From DAOTVS01 sp034436375 (GTDB lineage: Bacteria > Chloroflexota > Anaerolineae > SpSt-313), in contig DAOTVS010000352.1 of NCBI GenBank assembly GCA_034436375.1, positions 1 to 17,558 on the forward strand: 17,558 nt of DNA, given 5' to 3'. A program made the translations under genes and the position numbers. Of the stretch, positions 1-6,882 are shown piece after piece (the first letter of the stretch is position 1; every line of letters starts with the position of its first letter). The notes beneath the pieces were generated by a model. The model saw only the letters and a program-made list of their open reading frames with translations, did no database searches and was not told where the DNA came from.

Positions 1-44
1 TTGGCGTTTGGCATTGCCGGCGCGCCGGCAATGCCAAACGCCAA
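1..44. repeat. Perfect 44-nt palindrome
   Basis: The first 44 bases form a perfect palindrome with no loop, centred between 22 and 23 (arm begins TTGGCGTTTGGCATTGCCGG). It may extend beyond the window start. It has no T-tract. It lies before the acetyltransferase gene and so probably at the 3' end of a gene outside the window, where it could end transcripts. Its inner TTGGCAT-TGCCG resembles the palindrome at 1430-1501. The inverted repeat is read directly; a terminator role is inferred. Confidence 0.8.
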
Positions 45-63
45 CTCCCCATGAAAGGTCCGC

Positions 64-91
64 GCCGGGCGGGTGCAGCGCTTGACCCGGC
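64..91. repeat. REP-like hairpin, copy A
   Basis: GCCGGG (64-69) pairs with CCCGGC (86-91) around a loop containing GCAGCG. The same arms, with a related loop, recur at 1509-1538 and 8814-8842, each in noncoding DNA. Here and at 1509 the element follows a long palindrome after a similar pyrimidine-rich spacer containing TGAA(A)GG. This suggests a dispersed intergenic repeat. Confidence 0.5.
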
Positions 92-167
92 AGCCGGGAG
101 CCAGGCCATGATAGGCCACCAGAAAAGTCACCAGTGCAACTCAGGGGGAGGAAACTGCATACCTGCG

Positions 168-1424
168 ATGCCTCTTGATGGAGAAAACCTCAGTGCGGGC
201 CTGCGCCTGCGCACCGTGAGCGATGAGCGCGATGTAGAGCGCTTCATCGCCTTTAACGCCGCTGTCAACGGCGAGAGCGAAGGGGTGATCTGCCGCCGGC
301 TGTTGTACGGCCACCCCACGGTGCGCCGCGAGGATTTCGTGCTGATCGAGGACGAAAAGAGTGGCGAGGTCGTCTCATCTACCTGCCTCATCCCCTGGCG
401 CTTCCGCCTGGAGGGCATCACCCTCGATGTGGCCATGCTGGAGATGGTGCTCACCCATCCAGACTATCGCAAGCGGGGGCTCGTCCGTACTCAGGTGCAG
501 CATTTCCACGAGACGGTGCGTGCACGCGGCTTTGACCTGTGCGTCATCACCGGCATCGCCTACTACTATCGCCAGTTCGGCTATGCCTACGCCCTCGACC
601 TGGACGCCGCCGACTCACTCCCCGCCTGGCGCATCCCAGAGCGACTTGCGCCGCTGGCGCAGGCCTACCATCTGCGGCCGGCCGCCAGTGCCGATGCGCC
701 CCTGCTGGCTGCGCTCTATGAGCAGGGGATGCAGGGGCTGGGCTTTTGTACCCTGCGCACGGCGGAATACTGGCGCTATTTGCTGGAACGGGCGCAGGCG
801 CCCATGTGGCTGCTGGAAGAGCGAGAGAGCGGCCGCGCGGTGGGCTACCTCAGCACAGCGCTGCTGCCGGGCAACCGGGGCATCCGCGTAAGCGAGAGTG
901 TGGTGCCAGGCTATGAAGCCGGGTTGGCGGTCTTTGGCGCGCTCAAGGGGGAGACAAACGGCGAGATCCAGTTGGGTTGGCCCCAGACGGGTGCGTTGGT
1001 ACAGCTCGCGCGTAGCCTCGGCAGCACGCCACTGCCCGGCTACCAGTGGCTGGTGCGCATTCCCGATACGGCCGCCTGGCTGCGCAAGATTGGCCCCGCT
1101 CTGGAAGAGAGGCTGGCGGCCTCGCCAGCGGCCGGGCTCACTGGCGAGCTGATCATCAATCTCTACCGGGAGGGCTTCCGGCTGCGCTTTGCAGCGGGCC
1201 GGCTTTCGAGCGTGGATGCCCTGGGCTTTGTGGATGCCTCTATGGGCGCCGATGGCGGCGATCTCTGCATCCCGCCCGAGGCGTTCGTGCGCCTGACGCT
1301 CGGCTACCGCAACCTCGACGAGCTGCGCGACGCCTGGCCCGATATCACCATCCGGCCAGAGCGTCGCCTGCTGGTGGATGTGCTCTTTCCCAGGCTGGAT
1401 TCTTATCTGTGTGCGATCTACTGA
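168..1424 (+). CDS. Eis-like GNAT N-acetyltransferase
   Basis: This 418-residue protein is likely an acetyl-CoA-dependent N-acetyltransferase of the Eis type, whose characterised members acetylate amines such as aminoglycosides; the substrate here is unknown. The N-terminal GNAT domain has the acetyl-CoA loop RKRGLV at about residues 101-106, after the strand LEMVLTHPDY. It is followed by an aromatic stretch YYYRQFGY (132-139), a second GNAT-like region and a C-terminal SCP2-like domain ending in tyrosine, as expected for Eis proteins that use their C-terminal carboxylate. Length matches the family (about 400). The start is ATG 168, after the purine-rich GGGGGAGG at 144-151; the same frame stays open to 51, but that upstream part lies in repeat sequence and lacks family features. 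The gene stands alone, with a related repeat on each side. Confidence 0.85.
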   Translation: MPLDGENLSAGLRLRTVSDERDVERFIAFNAAVNGESEGVICRRLLYGHPTVRREDFVLIEDEKSGEVVSSTCLIPWRFRLEGITLDVAMLEMVLTHPDYRKRGLVRTQVQHFHETVRARGFDLCVITGIAYYYRQFGYAYALDLDAADSLPAWRIPERLAPLAQAYHLRPAASADAPLLAALYEQGMQGLGFCTLRTAEYWRYLLERAQAPMWLLEERESGRAVGYLSTALLPGNRGIRVSESVVPGYEAGLAVFGALKGETNGEIQLGWPQTGALVQLARSLGSTPLPGYQWLVRIPDTAAWLRKIGPALEERLAASPAAGLTGELIINLYREGFRLRFAAGRLSSVDALGFVDASMGADGGDLCIPPEAFVRLTLGYRNLDELRDAWPDITIRPERRLLVDVLFPRLDSYLCAIY

Positions 1425-1429
1425 TACAT

Positions 1430-1501
1430 CTTCAAGGAGAGGGAGTATTGGCATCTGCCGCACCGCGGTGCGGCAGATGCCAATACTCCCTCTCCTTGAA
1501 G
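1430..1501. terminator. Perfect 72-nt palindrome after the acetyltransferase gene
   Basis: Starting six bases after the GNAT stop codon is a perfect 72-nt palindrome: 36-nt arms, no loop, centred at 1465/1466 on CACCGCGGTG. The outer arms are TTCAAGGAGAGGGAG and its complement. As RNA it would be an extremely stable hairpin that could stop transcription or protect the mRNA 3' end, although no U-tract follows. The palindrome is seen directly; terminator function is inferred from position. Confidence 0.6.
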
Positions 1502-1507
1502 GCCCAT

Positions 1508-1538
1508 AGCCGGGCGGCAGCGAAGCACATCACCCGGC
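1508..1538. repeat. REP-like hairpin, copy B
   Basis: GCCGGG (1509-1514) pairs with CCCGGC (1533-1538). This 31-nt unit matches the unit at 8813-8843 at 24 of 31 positions with no gaps, including the GCGAAGC loop core. It sits between the 72-nt palindrome and the M20 gene. Confidence 0.5.
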
Positions 1539-1587
1539 GTGAACCAGGATGTGCCAAGTTCCATACAGCATAGGCAGGAGGTCATAC

Positions 1588-2766
1588 TTGACGAGCAATA
1601 AGATCTCTGCACTGCAGGGGCAGTTGGACCCCGCGTGTGTGCATCAGATGGCCTTTGACATGGTGGCCATCCCCAGCCCCACGGGTGACACGCGCCGCGT
1701 GACCGAGTTCTACGCCGGGCAGCTGCGCGCGCTGGGGCTGGAGGTGCACTGGGATGACTCCCTCCCCGAATCGCCCAGCGTGGTGGCCTACCTCAACGGC
1801 GGGCGGCCGGGGCCGACCCTCGAGCTGGCCGGGCACCTTGACGCCATCCCCGTGGCGCACGACCCGGCGGAAATCCGTGATGGCATGCTCTATGGCCGCG
1901 GCGCCGCCGATATGAAGGGCAGCATGGGTGGGCTGCTCGAGGTGGCGCGGGTGCTGGCGCCGCTGCGCGAGCAGCTGGCGGGGCGGCTTATGATCTGCGC
2001 CTATGGCTATCACGAGGCGCCCCTGGGCCGCGGCCAGAACCTGCTGCCGCTTTTGGCACGCGGCATTGTGGGCGACGCGGTGATCAACGTGGAGGGGCCC
2101 GACGAGGCCGTGGCCGTCGTCGGCAAGGGCATGAGCATCTTCGAGATCACCATCGCGCGCGCGGGCGAGCCCGTGCACGAGGTGCAGGCGCCCAAGGGCC
2201 TGCCGCACCCCCTGCTGATCGGCCTCGATGTGGCCACGGCTCTGCGCCAGTGGAACGAAGAACTGGCGCAGGGCGAGCCCATCCCTTACCTGGGGCCGGA
2301 GTCGGTCTTCCTGGGCCAGTTCGAGAGCGGCGATTTCTATAACCGGGTGCCTAACCGCTGCCTGCTGGTGGGCACCCGCCGCTATGCGCCCGCGGTGCGC
2401 TTTCCGCAGGTCGAGGCCGAGTTCCAGGCCCGGCTCGATGGCGTCCGCCAACAGTGCGCGCCGGCCACCATCGACCTCAACCTGATGAAGATCAAGGATG
2501 GCTTCTGCGTCTCTGAGGATGAGCCTGTAGTGCGTCTGTTGCAGCAATCCTTCCAGGAGCTGACAGGCCGCCCCCTGCCCTGTGGCGGCTTTACCGCCGT
2601 GGGCGACGTCTCCAACTTTGTCAACGAGGGGGGCGTGCCGGCCGTCTACTATGGTTGCGGCCTCGAGCGCGCCCACGCCACCCCCGAGTATGTCGCCCTG
2701 AGCCGGCTTGAGCGCCAGGCCCGGGTGCTGCTCTCGACGGCGGCACGGTTCCTTGGGCTGGATTGA
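1588..2766 (+). CDS. M20 family metallopeptidase/deacylase
   Basis: This 392-residue cytoplasmic zinc hydrolase is of the M20 (ArgE/DapE/CPG2) fold, which cleaves amide bonds in peptides or N-acyl amino acids; the substrate cannot be read. Metal-site residues visible are H83 and D85 (AGHLDAIP), D108 (GRGAADMKG), E143 (GYHEAPLG), E169 (NVEGPDE) and H363 (AHATPE). A dimerisation domain lies between about 180 and 290. The start is TTG 1588, chosen because AGGAGG (1576-1581) precedes it by 6 nt; the ATG at 1549 lacks such a site. Oddly, the usual Glu-Glu pair reads His-Glu, so the position of the general base is H142. The stop codon overlaps the ribosome binding site of the epimerase gene, so the two are co-transcribed. 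Confidence 0.85.
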   Translation: MTSNKISALQGQLDPACVHQMAFDMVAIPSPTGDTRRVTEFYAGQLRALGLEVHWDDSLPESPSVVAYLNGGRPGPTLELAGHLDAIPVAHDPAEIRDGMLYGRGAADMKGSMGGLLEVARVLAPLREQLAGRLMICAYGYHEAPLGRGQNLLPLLARGIVGDAVINVEGPDEAVAVVGKGMSIFEITIARAGEPVHEVQAPKGLPHPLLIGLDVATALRQWNEELAQGEPIPYLGPESVFLGQFESGDFYNRVPNRCLLVGTRRYAPAVRFPQVEAEFQARLDGVRQQCAPATIDLNLMKIKDGFCVSEDEPVVRLLQQSFQELTGRPLPCGGFTAVGDVSNFVNEGGVPAVYYGCGLERAHATPEYVALSRLERQARVLLSTAARFLGLD

Positions 2767-2777
2767 GGAGATACCCC

Positions 2778-3851
2778 ATGCTCCACTACACGCACGAGCG
2801 CAACTATGCCTGCCGCCTGACCGAGTTCACCTATCGCGGCCTGCGTGCGGTGACGCTGGAGAATGAGCTGCTGCGCGTCACAATCCTGGCCGACAAGGGC
2901 TCGGATATCTACGAGTTCCTCTTCAAGCCGCTGGATGTGGATTTCATGTTCCGCACCCCCTGGGGCGTACGCAACCCGGCCACTTTTGTGCCCACCTCCG
3001 CCACCCCCGTCAGCGCCTTTTTGGATTTCTATGAGGGCGGCTGGCAGGATTGCCTTCCGACCGGCGGCAATCCGGGCGAGTACCAGGGATTCCCCTTTGG
3101 CGCCCACGGTGAGACGCCCACCATCCCCTGGCAATACGCCATAGTGGAGGATACGCCGGAGCGGGTGGCCCTGCGCCTGTGGGTGCGTACCTACCGCACG
3201 CCCTTCCTGGTAGAGAAGGAAGTGGCTCTGGAGCGGGGCAAGGCTACGCTGAGTATCCACGAGCGCATCACCAACGAGGGGCGGGCGCCCATGCACCTGA
3301 TGTGGGGCCAACACCCGGCCCTGGGGGCGCCCTTTGTGGATGGAAGCTGCGTTATCGACCTGCCGGGCGCACAGGTGCACTGCACGGGCCTTTCGGCCAA
3401 CACTCGCTTTGTGGAGGGGGTCCACACCTGGCCCATCGTGCCTGGCAAAGATGGGCGCGCCATCGATCTGCGCCGCGTGGCCACTGCCGAGGCCGACACC
3501 GCCGATACGATCTTCCTTAGCGCGTTGCCCGAAGGGTGGTACGCCGTCACCAACACCGAGCGCCGGGTCGGCTTCGGCATGGCCTGGCCCATCAAGGTGT
3601 TTCCTGCCCTCTGGTTCTGGCAGGTCTACGGCGGCGCCTACTTTGCCCCCTGGTATGGGCGCACCTACAACATCGCCCTGGAGCCTTTCAGCACCGTGCA
3701 GACCACCCTCGCCGAGGCCATCGCCGATGGCTCGGCGCACCACCTGGAGCCCGGCGCCAGCATCGATGCGCGCTTCGTGGCGGTGGCCTATGCAGGTATG
3801 GAGGGCGTCGAGCGCATCACGCCAGACGGGCAAGTCACCCCCCGTTCGTGA
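2778..3851 (+). CDS. Aldose 1-epimerase (mutarotase)-like protein
   Basis: This 357-residue protein belongs to the galactose mutarotase-like beta-sandwich superfamily, which interconverts sugar anomers or binds sugars. Supporting motifs are the early strand LRVTILADKGSDIYEF, the histidine motif WGQHPALGAPF at about 180-190 and the late glutamate in NIALEPFS at about 300, which matches the catalytic Glu region of mutarotases. No signal peptide is seen. The start is ATG 2778, with GAGGAG at 2765-2770 partly overlapping the M20 stop codon, so the two genes form an operon. Substrate specificity is unclear; a DUF4432-type enzyme of sugar catabolism is an alternative label. The last codons and the stop lie inside the 71-nt palindrome shared with the converging gene. 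Confidence 0.75.
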   Translation: MLHYTHERNYACRLTEFTYRGLRAVTLENELLRVTILADKGSDIYEFLFKPLDVDFMFRTPWGVRNPATFVPTSATPVSAFLDFYEGGWQDCLPTGGNPGEYQGFPFGAHGETPTIPWQYAIVEDTPERVALRLWVRTYRTPFLVEKEVALERGKATLSIHERITNEGRAPMHLMWGQHPALGAPFVDGSCVIDLPGAQVHCTGLSANTRFVEGVHTWPIVPGKDGRAIDLRRVATAEADTADTIFLSALPEGWYAVTNTERRVGFGMAWPIKVFPALWFWQVYGGAYFAPWYGRTYNIALEPFSTVQTTLAEAIADGSAHHLEPGASIDARFVAVAYAGMEGVERITPDGQVTPRS

Positions 3852-3914
3852 GAGTCAGGATTGAGCAGGAGGGCGGGGCCCCCGCCCTCCTGCTCAATCC
3901 TGACTCTCACGAAC
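3844..3914. terminator. Perfect 71-nt palindrome between convergent genes
   Basis: The 35-nt arms are perfect around a single central C at 3879, with a GC core GGGCGGGG/CCCCGCCC. The palindrome contains the stop codon of the + strand epimerase (3849-3851) and, on the other arm, the last codons and stop of the - strand URO-D gene (3894). Both transcripts would end in the same hairpin, so it is a plausible bidirectional terminator. No T-tract is present. Confidence 0.7.
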
Positions 3915-5153
3915 AGCGCGGAACATGGCCAGCAGATTCTCGGCCGGCACGTTCTGCTGCACATTATGCACGGGGTTGAACACAAACCCGCCCCCCGGCG
4001 AGAAGATGCGGATGCGCTCCTGCGCCTGGGCATAGACCTCCTCCGGCGTGCCGAAGGGCAGCACATGCTGCGTATCGACTCCGCCGCCCCAGAAGACCAG
4101 CCGGTCGCCAAAGGTCCGCTTGAGCGCGACGGGGTCCATGCCCCTGGCCGAGGTCTGGATCGGGTTGAGGATGTCTACCCCCGCATCGATCAGGTCGGGA
4201 ATGAGGTCGAACACGGCGCCGCAGGTGTGGTAAAAGATCTTCCACGGCGTGTGCGCATGAATCCAATCGTTGATGCGCCGGTGGAAGGGCTTGTAGATCT
4301 CCCGGTACATATCGGGCGAGATGAAGCAGTTGTCCTGCGCGCCGAAATCGGTGCCCGAGACATAGATCACATCGATGCGGTCGCCGACTGCCTGCCGGAG
4401 CATCTCCAGGTTTTGCATCGCCACGTCGCACTGGCGCGCAAAGATGCCCTTGATATACTCCGGGTGCGTCACATGGGCCACGTACCACTCCAGCGCATCG
4501 CGGATGCCCTTGGGGTTGGGCAGACCCACCGCCGGCACATGCGAGATATCGCCAAAGGCGCCGCCGCCGAAATTGAGCATGATGGAATATTCGGTGTTAC
4601 GGTAGAGGCGCTCGCTCTCTTCCTCAAAATAGCGCAGGTCCTGCTCACCATAGACGGAGAACATCCCCTGCACCCACTCATCGGGGTCCAAGTGATCCTC
4701 GTCAATAGGCTCCTGGCGCACGATGGCGTCGAAATAGTAGCCGCCCTTGGGCATGCGCGCGCTGGGCGCCAGGCTCGTATCGCCGTGGGGGTAGAGCAGG
4801 AGGTCGCCGTTCACATCCACGCTGGGGTTAAAGCCGCCGGGCACCAGCACCTCGGTGCCGTCGAAAAGCCGCCAGGGCTTCCAGTTCTCATTGCGAAAGC
4901 CAAAGCGCGTTCGGGGCAGGCGCAGGGGCGCCGTGTCGATGCCCAGCAGCTCGCGCACCTCGTCCTCCACCTCGCCCAGCATCAGGTAGGGGTCGATCAG
5001 CCGGGGTGGCCGGTGCGGCAGCCCCAACGCCTGGCGCAGGCGGGCATAGGTGCCTACCCAGATGCCTGTTACCGAAGACCCTCCCAGGTCCAGGGGCACC
5101 CGGTCGGGCTCCTGATGCCGGATTGCGGCTTGCACGCGCTCTCGCGAGTTCAT
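3894..5153 (-). CDS. Uroporphyrinogen decarboxylase (URO-D) family protein, MtaA/CmuA-like
   Basis: This 419-residue protein has the URO-D fold used by haem-pathway decarboxylases and by cobalamin- or corrinoid-dependent methyltransferases. The start MNSRERVQAAIRHQEPDRVP is typical of the methyltransferase-like branch. H309 and C311 (FYHTCG) match the first two zinc ligands of that branch, but no cysteine is seen at the usual third position near the C-terminus (GGGFVFNPVHN). No corrinoid protein or haem gene is adjacent, so a role in haem synthesis is unlikely and the substrate is unknown. The start is ATG 5153, 5 nt after AGGAGG. A promoter-like pair lies at 5194-5221. The 3' end overlaps the 71-nt palindrome. 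Confidence 0.8.
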   Translation of the reverse strand: MNSRERVQAAIRHQEPDRVPLDLGGSSVTGIWVGTYARLRQALGLPHRPPRLIDPYLMLGEVEDEVRELLGIDTAPLRLPRTRFGFRNENWKPWRLFDGTEVLVPGGFNPSVDVNGDLLLYPHGDTSLAPSARMPKGGYYFDAIVRQEPIDEDHLDPDEWVQGMFSVYGEQDLRYFEEESERLYRNTEYSIMLNFGGGAFGDISHVPAVGLPNPKGIRDALEWYVAHVTHPEYIKGIFARQCDVAMQNLEMLRQAVGDRIDVIYVSGTDFGAQDNCFISPDMYREIYKPFHRRINDWIHAHTPWKIFYHTCGAVFDLIPDLIDAGVDILNPIQTSARGMDPVALKRTFGDRLVFWGGGVDTQHVLPFGTPEEVYAQAQERIRIFSPGGGFVFNPVHNVQQNVPAENLLAMFRAVRESQD

Positions 5154-5193
5154 GCCTTCCTCCTGTCTCTACATGAGATCGATCATGCTTGAC

Positions 5194-5221
5194 ACTATAG
5201 CACCCCTGGCGATGAGCGCAA
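5194..5221 (-). promoter_or_regulatory. Putative sigma70 promoter of the URO-D gene
   Basis: On the - strand TTGCGC (5221-5216) is separated by 16 nt from TATAGT (5199-5194), about 40 nt upstream of the URO-D start. The -35 box resembles those proposed for the MNT and GH57 genes. It separates the URO-D gene from the pseudogene remains. Confidence 0.45.
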
Positions 5222-5253
5222 AACCCCGGCCCGGTCGCAGGCGAGGAGGTCAT

Positions 5254-5831
5254 CTATGTCAGCTTGCCCAGGGGCAGAACCGTGCGACCGAACACGGCCA
5301 GCAGTAGAATGCTGGTCGCCGCATACCACCCCGCCACCACCGCCAGCAGGAACGCCACACTGGCAGCCTCAATCACAGCCCGACTGCCGCTGATGAACCC
5401 GGCTGCACCCAGGGCTGCCCCGGTAGCGAGCAGGAACAGGGTAGCGAATACCGCCCAACTGATGCCGTAGCGGCCGCTGCTCCAGCATAGGTAATGAGCG
5501 CCAGCGGCACAAGCCAGATGCCCAGCCCCAGGAAGGCGCCTGTCGGCTGCACGAGTGTGCCGGTGGCAAAGAGCAGGAACAGAACGCCATAGGCAATCCA
5601 GAACGCCCCCCAGATGCCGAGCATGGCCGTCGCCAGGCTATCTCTTGCTCTGCAGGCCCACAGGCCGGCCACGAACTGCGCCAGGCCGCCGGTAAAGGCA
5701 GCGAACGGGAAAATGAACAGCGCCGTGACAGGCACGAGATCGTGCCATTCATGACATTGGAAGCATCTGGTCAAAGCCGCCACTATGATACCGTGCCGAC
5801 GCCTGTTGCGCATTTGCCTCGTTCGTGGCAT
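5254..5831 (-). pseudogene. Frameshifted, 5'-truncated YaaH/SatP (GPR1/FUN34)-type membrane protein
   Basis: Two adjoining - strand frames together encode hydrophobic helices of the acetate/succinate uptake transporter type. The first frame, recognisable from about 5735, carries FPFAAFTGGLAQFVAGLW and FWIAYGVLFLLFATG and continues to PLALITYAG near 5482. The second frame, in the -1/+2 register, continues from about 5481 with SSGRYGISWAVFATLFLL, two further helices and LLLAVFGRTVLPLGKLT, ending at TAG 5256-5254. Joined, they give about 160 residues, against about 190-200 for the family. The first N-terminal helix is missing: the residues before VPVTALF look like noise and there is no good start site. 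One deleted base near 5480, or a sequencing error, would explain the frame change. The family assignment is from sequence pattern only. Confidence 0.65.
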
Positions 5832-5834
5832 AAT
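5806..5834 (+). promoter_or_regulatory. Putative promoter of the MNT-HEPN operon
   Basis: TTGCGC (5806-5811), a 17-nt spacer and CATAAT (5829-5834) form a sigma70-like promoter. Transcription would begin near 5841, inside the first operator-like palindrome. Confidence 0.45.
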
Positions 5835-5836
5835 GT

Positions 5837-5877
5837 ATGGGTAGTATTTTGACCCATTCGGGTACTATTCTTACCCG
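5837..5877. promoter_or_regulatory. Two tandem operator-like palindromes spaced by 21 bp
   Basis: GGGTAGTATTTTGACCC (5839-5855) and GGGTACTATTCTTACCC (5860-5876) are two 17-nt sites of form GGGTA-N7-nACCC whose starts are exactly 21 bp apart, two helical turns. The flanks extend the arms to ATGGGT/ACCCAT and CGGGT/ACCCG. They lie between the -10 box and the ribosome binding site of a gene with an N-terminal winged helix, so autorepression by two dimers on one DNA face is the natural inference. Confidence 0.6.
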
Positions 5878-5885
5878 GAGGGATT

Positions 5886-6500
5886 ATGCCATTCCTGGAT
5901 CGACTGCTCACATCACGCGTCCGTGCCCGCCTGCTGACGCTTTTCTTCATGCACCCTGATGAGGCTTTCTACCTAAAGGGCCTCGTCCGCCTGCTCGGCG
6001 AGAACAACAATGCCCTCCGCCTGGAATTGACCCGGCTGGAGCAACTTGGGTTGCTCACCAGCGAGCGTCGACACGGCCGCAAAGAGTACCGCCTGAACCA
6101 AGCCAGCCCAGTATACCCCGAGCTACGCGGGCTGATTCTGAAGACGGATGGCGTGGCCCAGGTGCTGCGCGAGGCGCTCGCTCAGGCTAGCCAGGATATC
6201 GAGATGGCCCTCCTCTATGGCTCCTTTGCCCAAGGCACCGAGCGCGCCGCCTCCGATATTGACCTGCTCCTCGTCGGCGATGTAGACGTGGCCCGACTCC
6301 GCCAATCATTGCGTGGGGCCGAACACACACTCGGGCGCGAAGTCAATGAGGTTGTCTACGACGCGGACGAATTCCAGAGACTTGAGCGGGAAGAGGGCTC
6401 ATTTGTGCAGCGGGTCCTGGCTGGGCCCACCATCGCACTCATGGGAGGCGGACATGTCGATTGCGGATCTCGAGCGGCAGGGGCTGATCCACAAACATAG
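5886..6500 (+). CDS. Winged-helix MNT-type nucleotidyltransferase
   Basis: This 204-residue fusion has an N-terminal winged helix-turn-helix of ArsR-like type (about 1-75, including LVRLLGENNNALRLELTRLEQLGLL and the wing RRHGRKEYRL) and a minimal nucleotidyltransferase domain. The latter has the family motif GS-X10-DxD (G112, S113, D124, D126); E155 may be the third acid. Such domains transfer nucleotides, and in MntA/HepT systems the nucleotidyltransferase neutralises the HEPN toxin by AMPylating it. Here the winged helix probably also binds the paired sites upstream. GGAGG lies 4 nt before ATG 5886. The coding sequence overlaps the HEPN gene by 47 nt, and the last 20 or so residues look unstructured. 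Module function is inferred from the pairing. Confidence 0.85.
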   Translation: MPFLDRLLTSRVRARLLTLFFMHPDEAFYLKGLVRLLGENNNALRLELTRLEQLGLLTSERRHGRKEYRLNQASPVYPELRGLILKTDGVAQVLREALAQASQDIEMALLYGSFAQGTERAASDIDLLLVGDVDVARLRQSLRGAEHTLGREVNEVVYDADEFQRLEREEGSFVQRVLAGPTIALMGGGHVDCGSRAAGADPQT

Positions 6501-6879
6501 GGCATCGCCTGAGGATGTACAGCAGACGCTGCGACGCGCCAGAGATGAATTGGCAGCGGCTCGCCTGCTGGCAGAGCCCCACCCGGCATCGGCCTACGAA
6601 CTGGCCTACAACGCCATGTTGTTCGCCATCTCTGCGCTGATGTATGCCGCAGGATACCGTGCAGCGGCCGAGCGCCACCACGCCACACTGGTCGATTTTG
6701 CCGAGGATCGACTGGGGCTTTTTCATCTACCGTTGGTGAACGAATTCGATACAGCGCGCAGGAAGCGCCACCGCACGGTGTATGAGCAAAAACCGGTAAG
6801 CCGGAAAGAAGCGCTTCATGCCGTCGATATTGCGGAAAAGCTGATCGCGGTAGTGGAAAAGCAGGTCAACGCATCATAA
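6454..6879 (+). CDS. HEPN domain protein, partner of the nucleotidyltransferase
   Basis: This 141-residue, mostly helical protein resembles HEPN (PF05168-like) proteins that pair with MNT nucleotidyltransferases. Helices cover about 19-40, 47-68, 72-90 and 115-136. The polar motif is ARRKRHRTVYE, with R102, H106 and Y110. It differs from the RX4HXY motif of the characterised HepT RNase toxins, because three residues, not one, separate the His and Tyr. RNase activity and tyrosine AMPylation are therefore uncertain. The start is ATG 6454, with GGGAGG 5 nt upstream, inside the end of the preceding gene, so translation is coupled. It may be a toxin, or a substrate-binding partner of the nucleotidyltransferase. 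Confidence 0.75.
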   Translation: MSIADLERQGLIHKHRASPEDVQQTLRRARDELAAARLLAEPHPASAYELAYNAMLFAISALMYAAGYRAAAERHHATLVDFAEDRLGLFHLPLVNEFDTARRKRHRTVYEQKPVSRKEALHAVDIAEKLIAVVEKQVNAS

Positions 6880-6882
6880 GAG

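Noticed and set aside
1..1501. Palindromes as terminal inverted repeats of an insertion sequence
   Set aside because: There is no transposase between them; each palindrome is complete in itself and only their inner parts are similar.
3894..5153. Haem-pathway hemE
   Set aside because: The His-x-Cys motif, the N-terminus and the lack of haem neighbours point to the methyltransferase-like branch of the family.
3861..5192. Long + strand open frame opposite the URO-D gene
   Set aside because: It is the antisense shadow of a clear URO-D family gene and has no family features.
5837..5877. CRISPR-like repeat pair
   Set aside because: There are only two units with a 4-nt gap, no spacers and no cas genes; an operator pair fits better.
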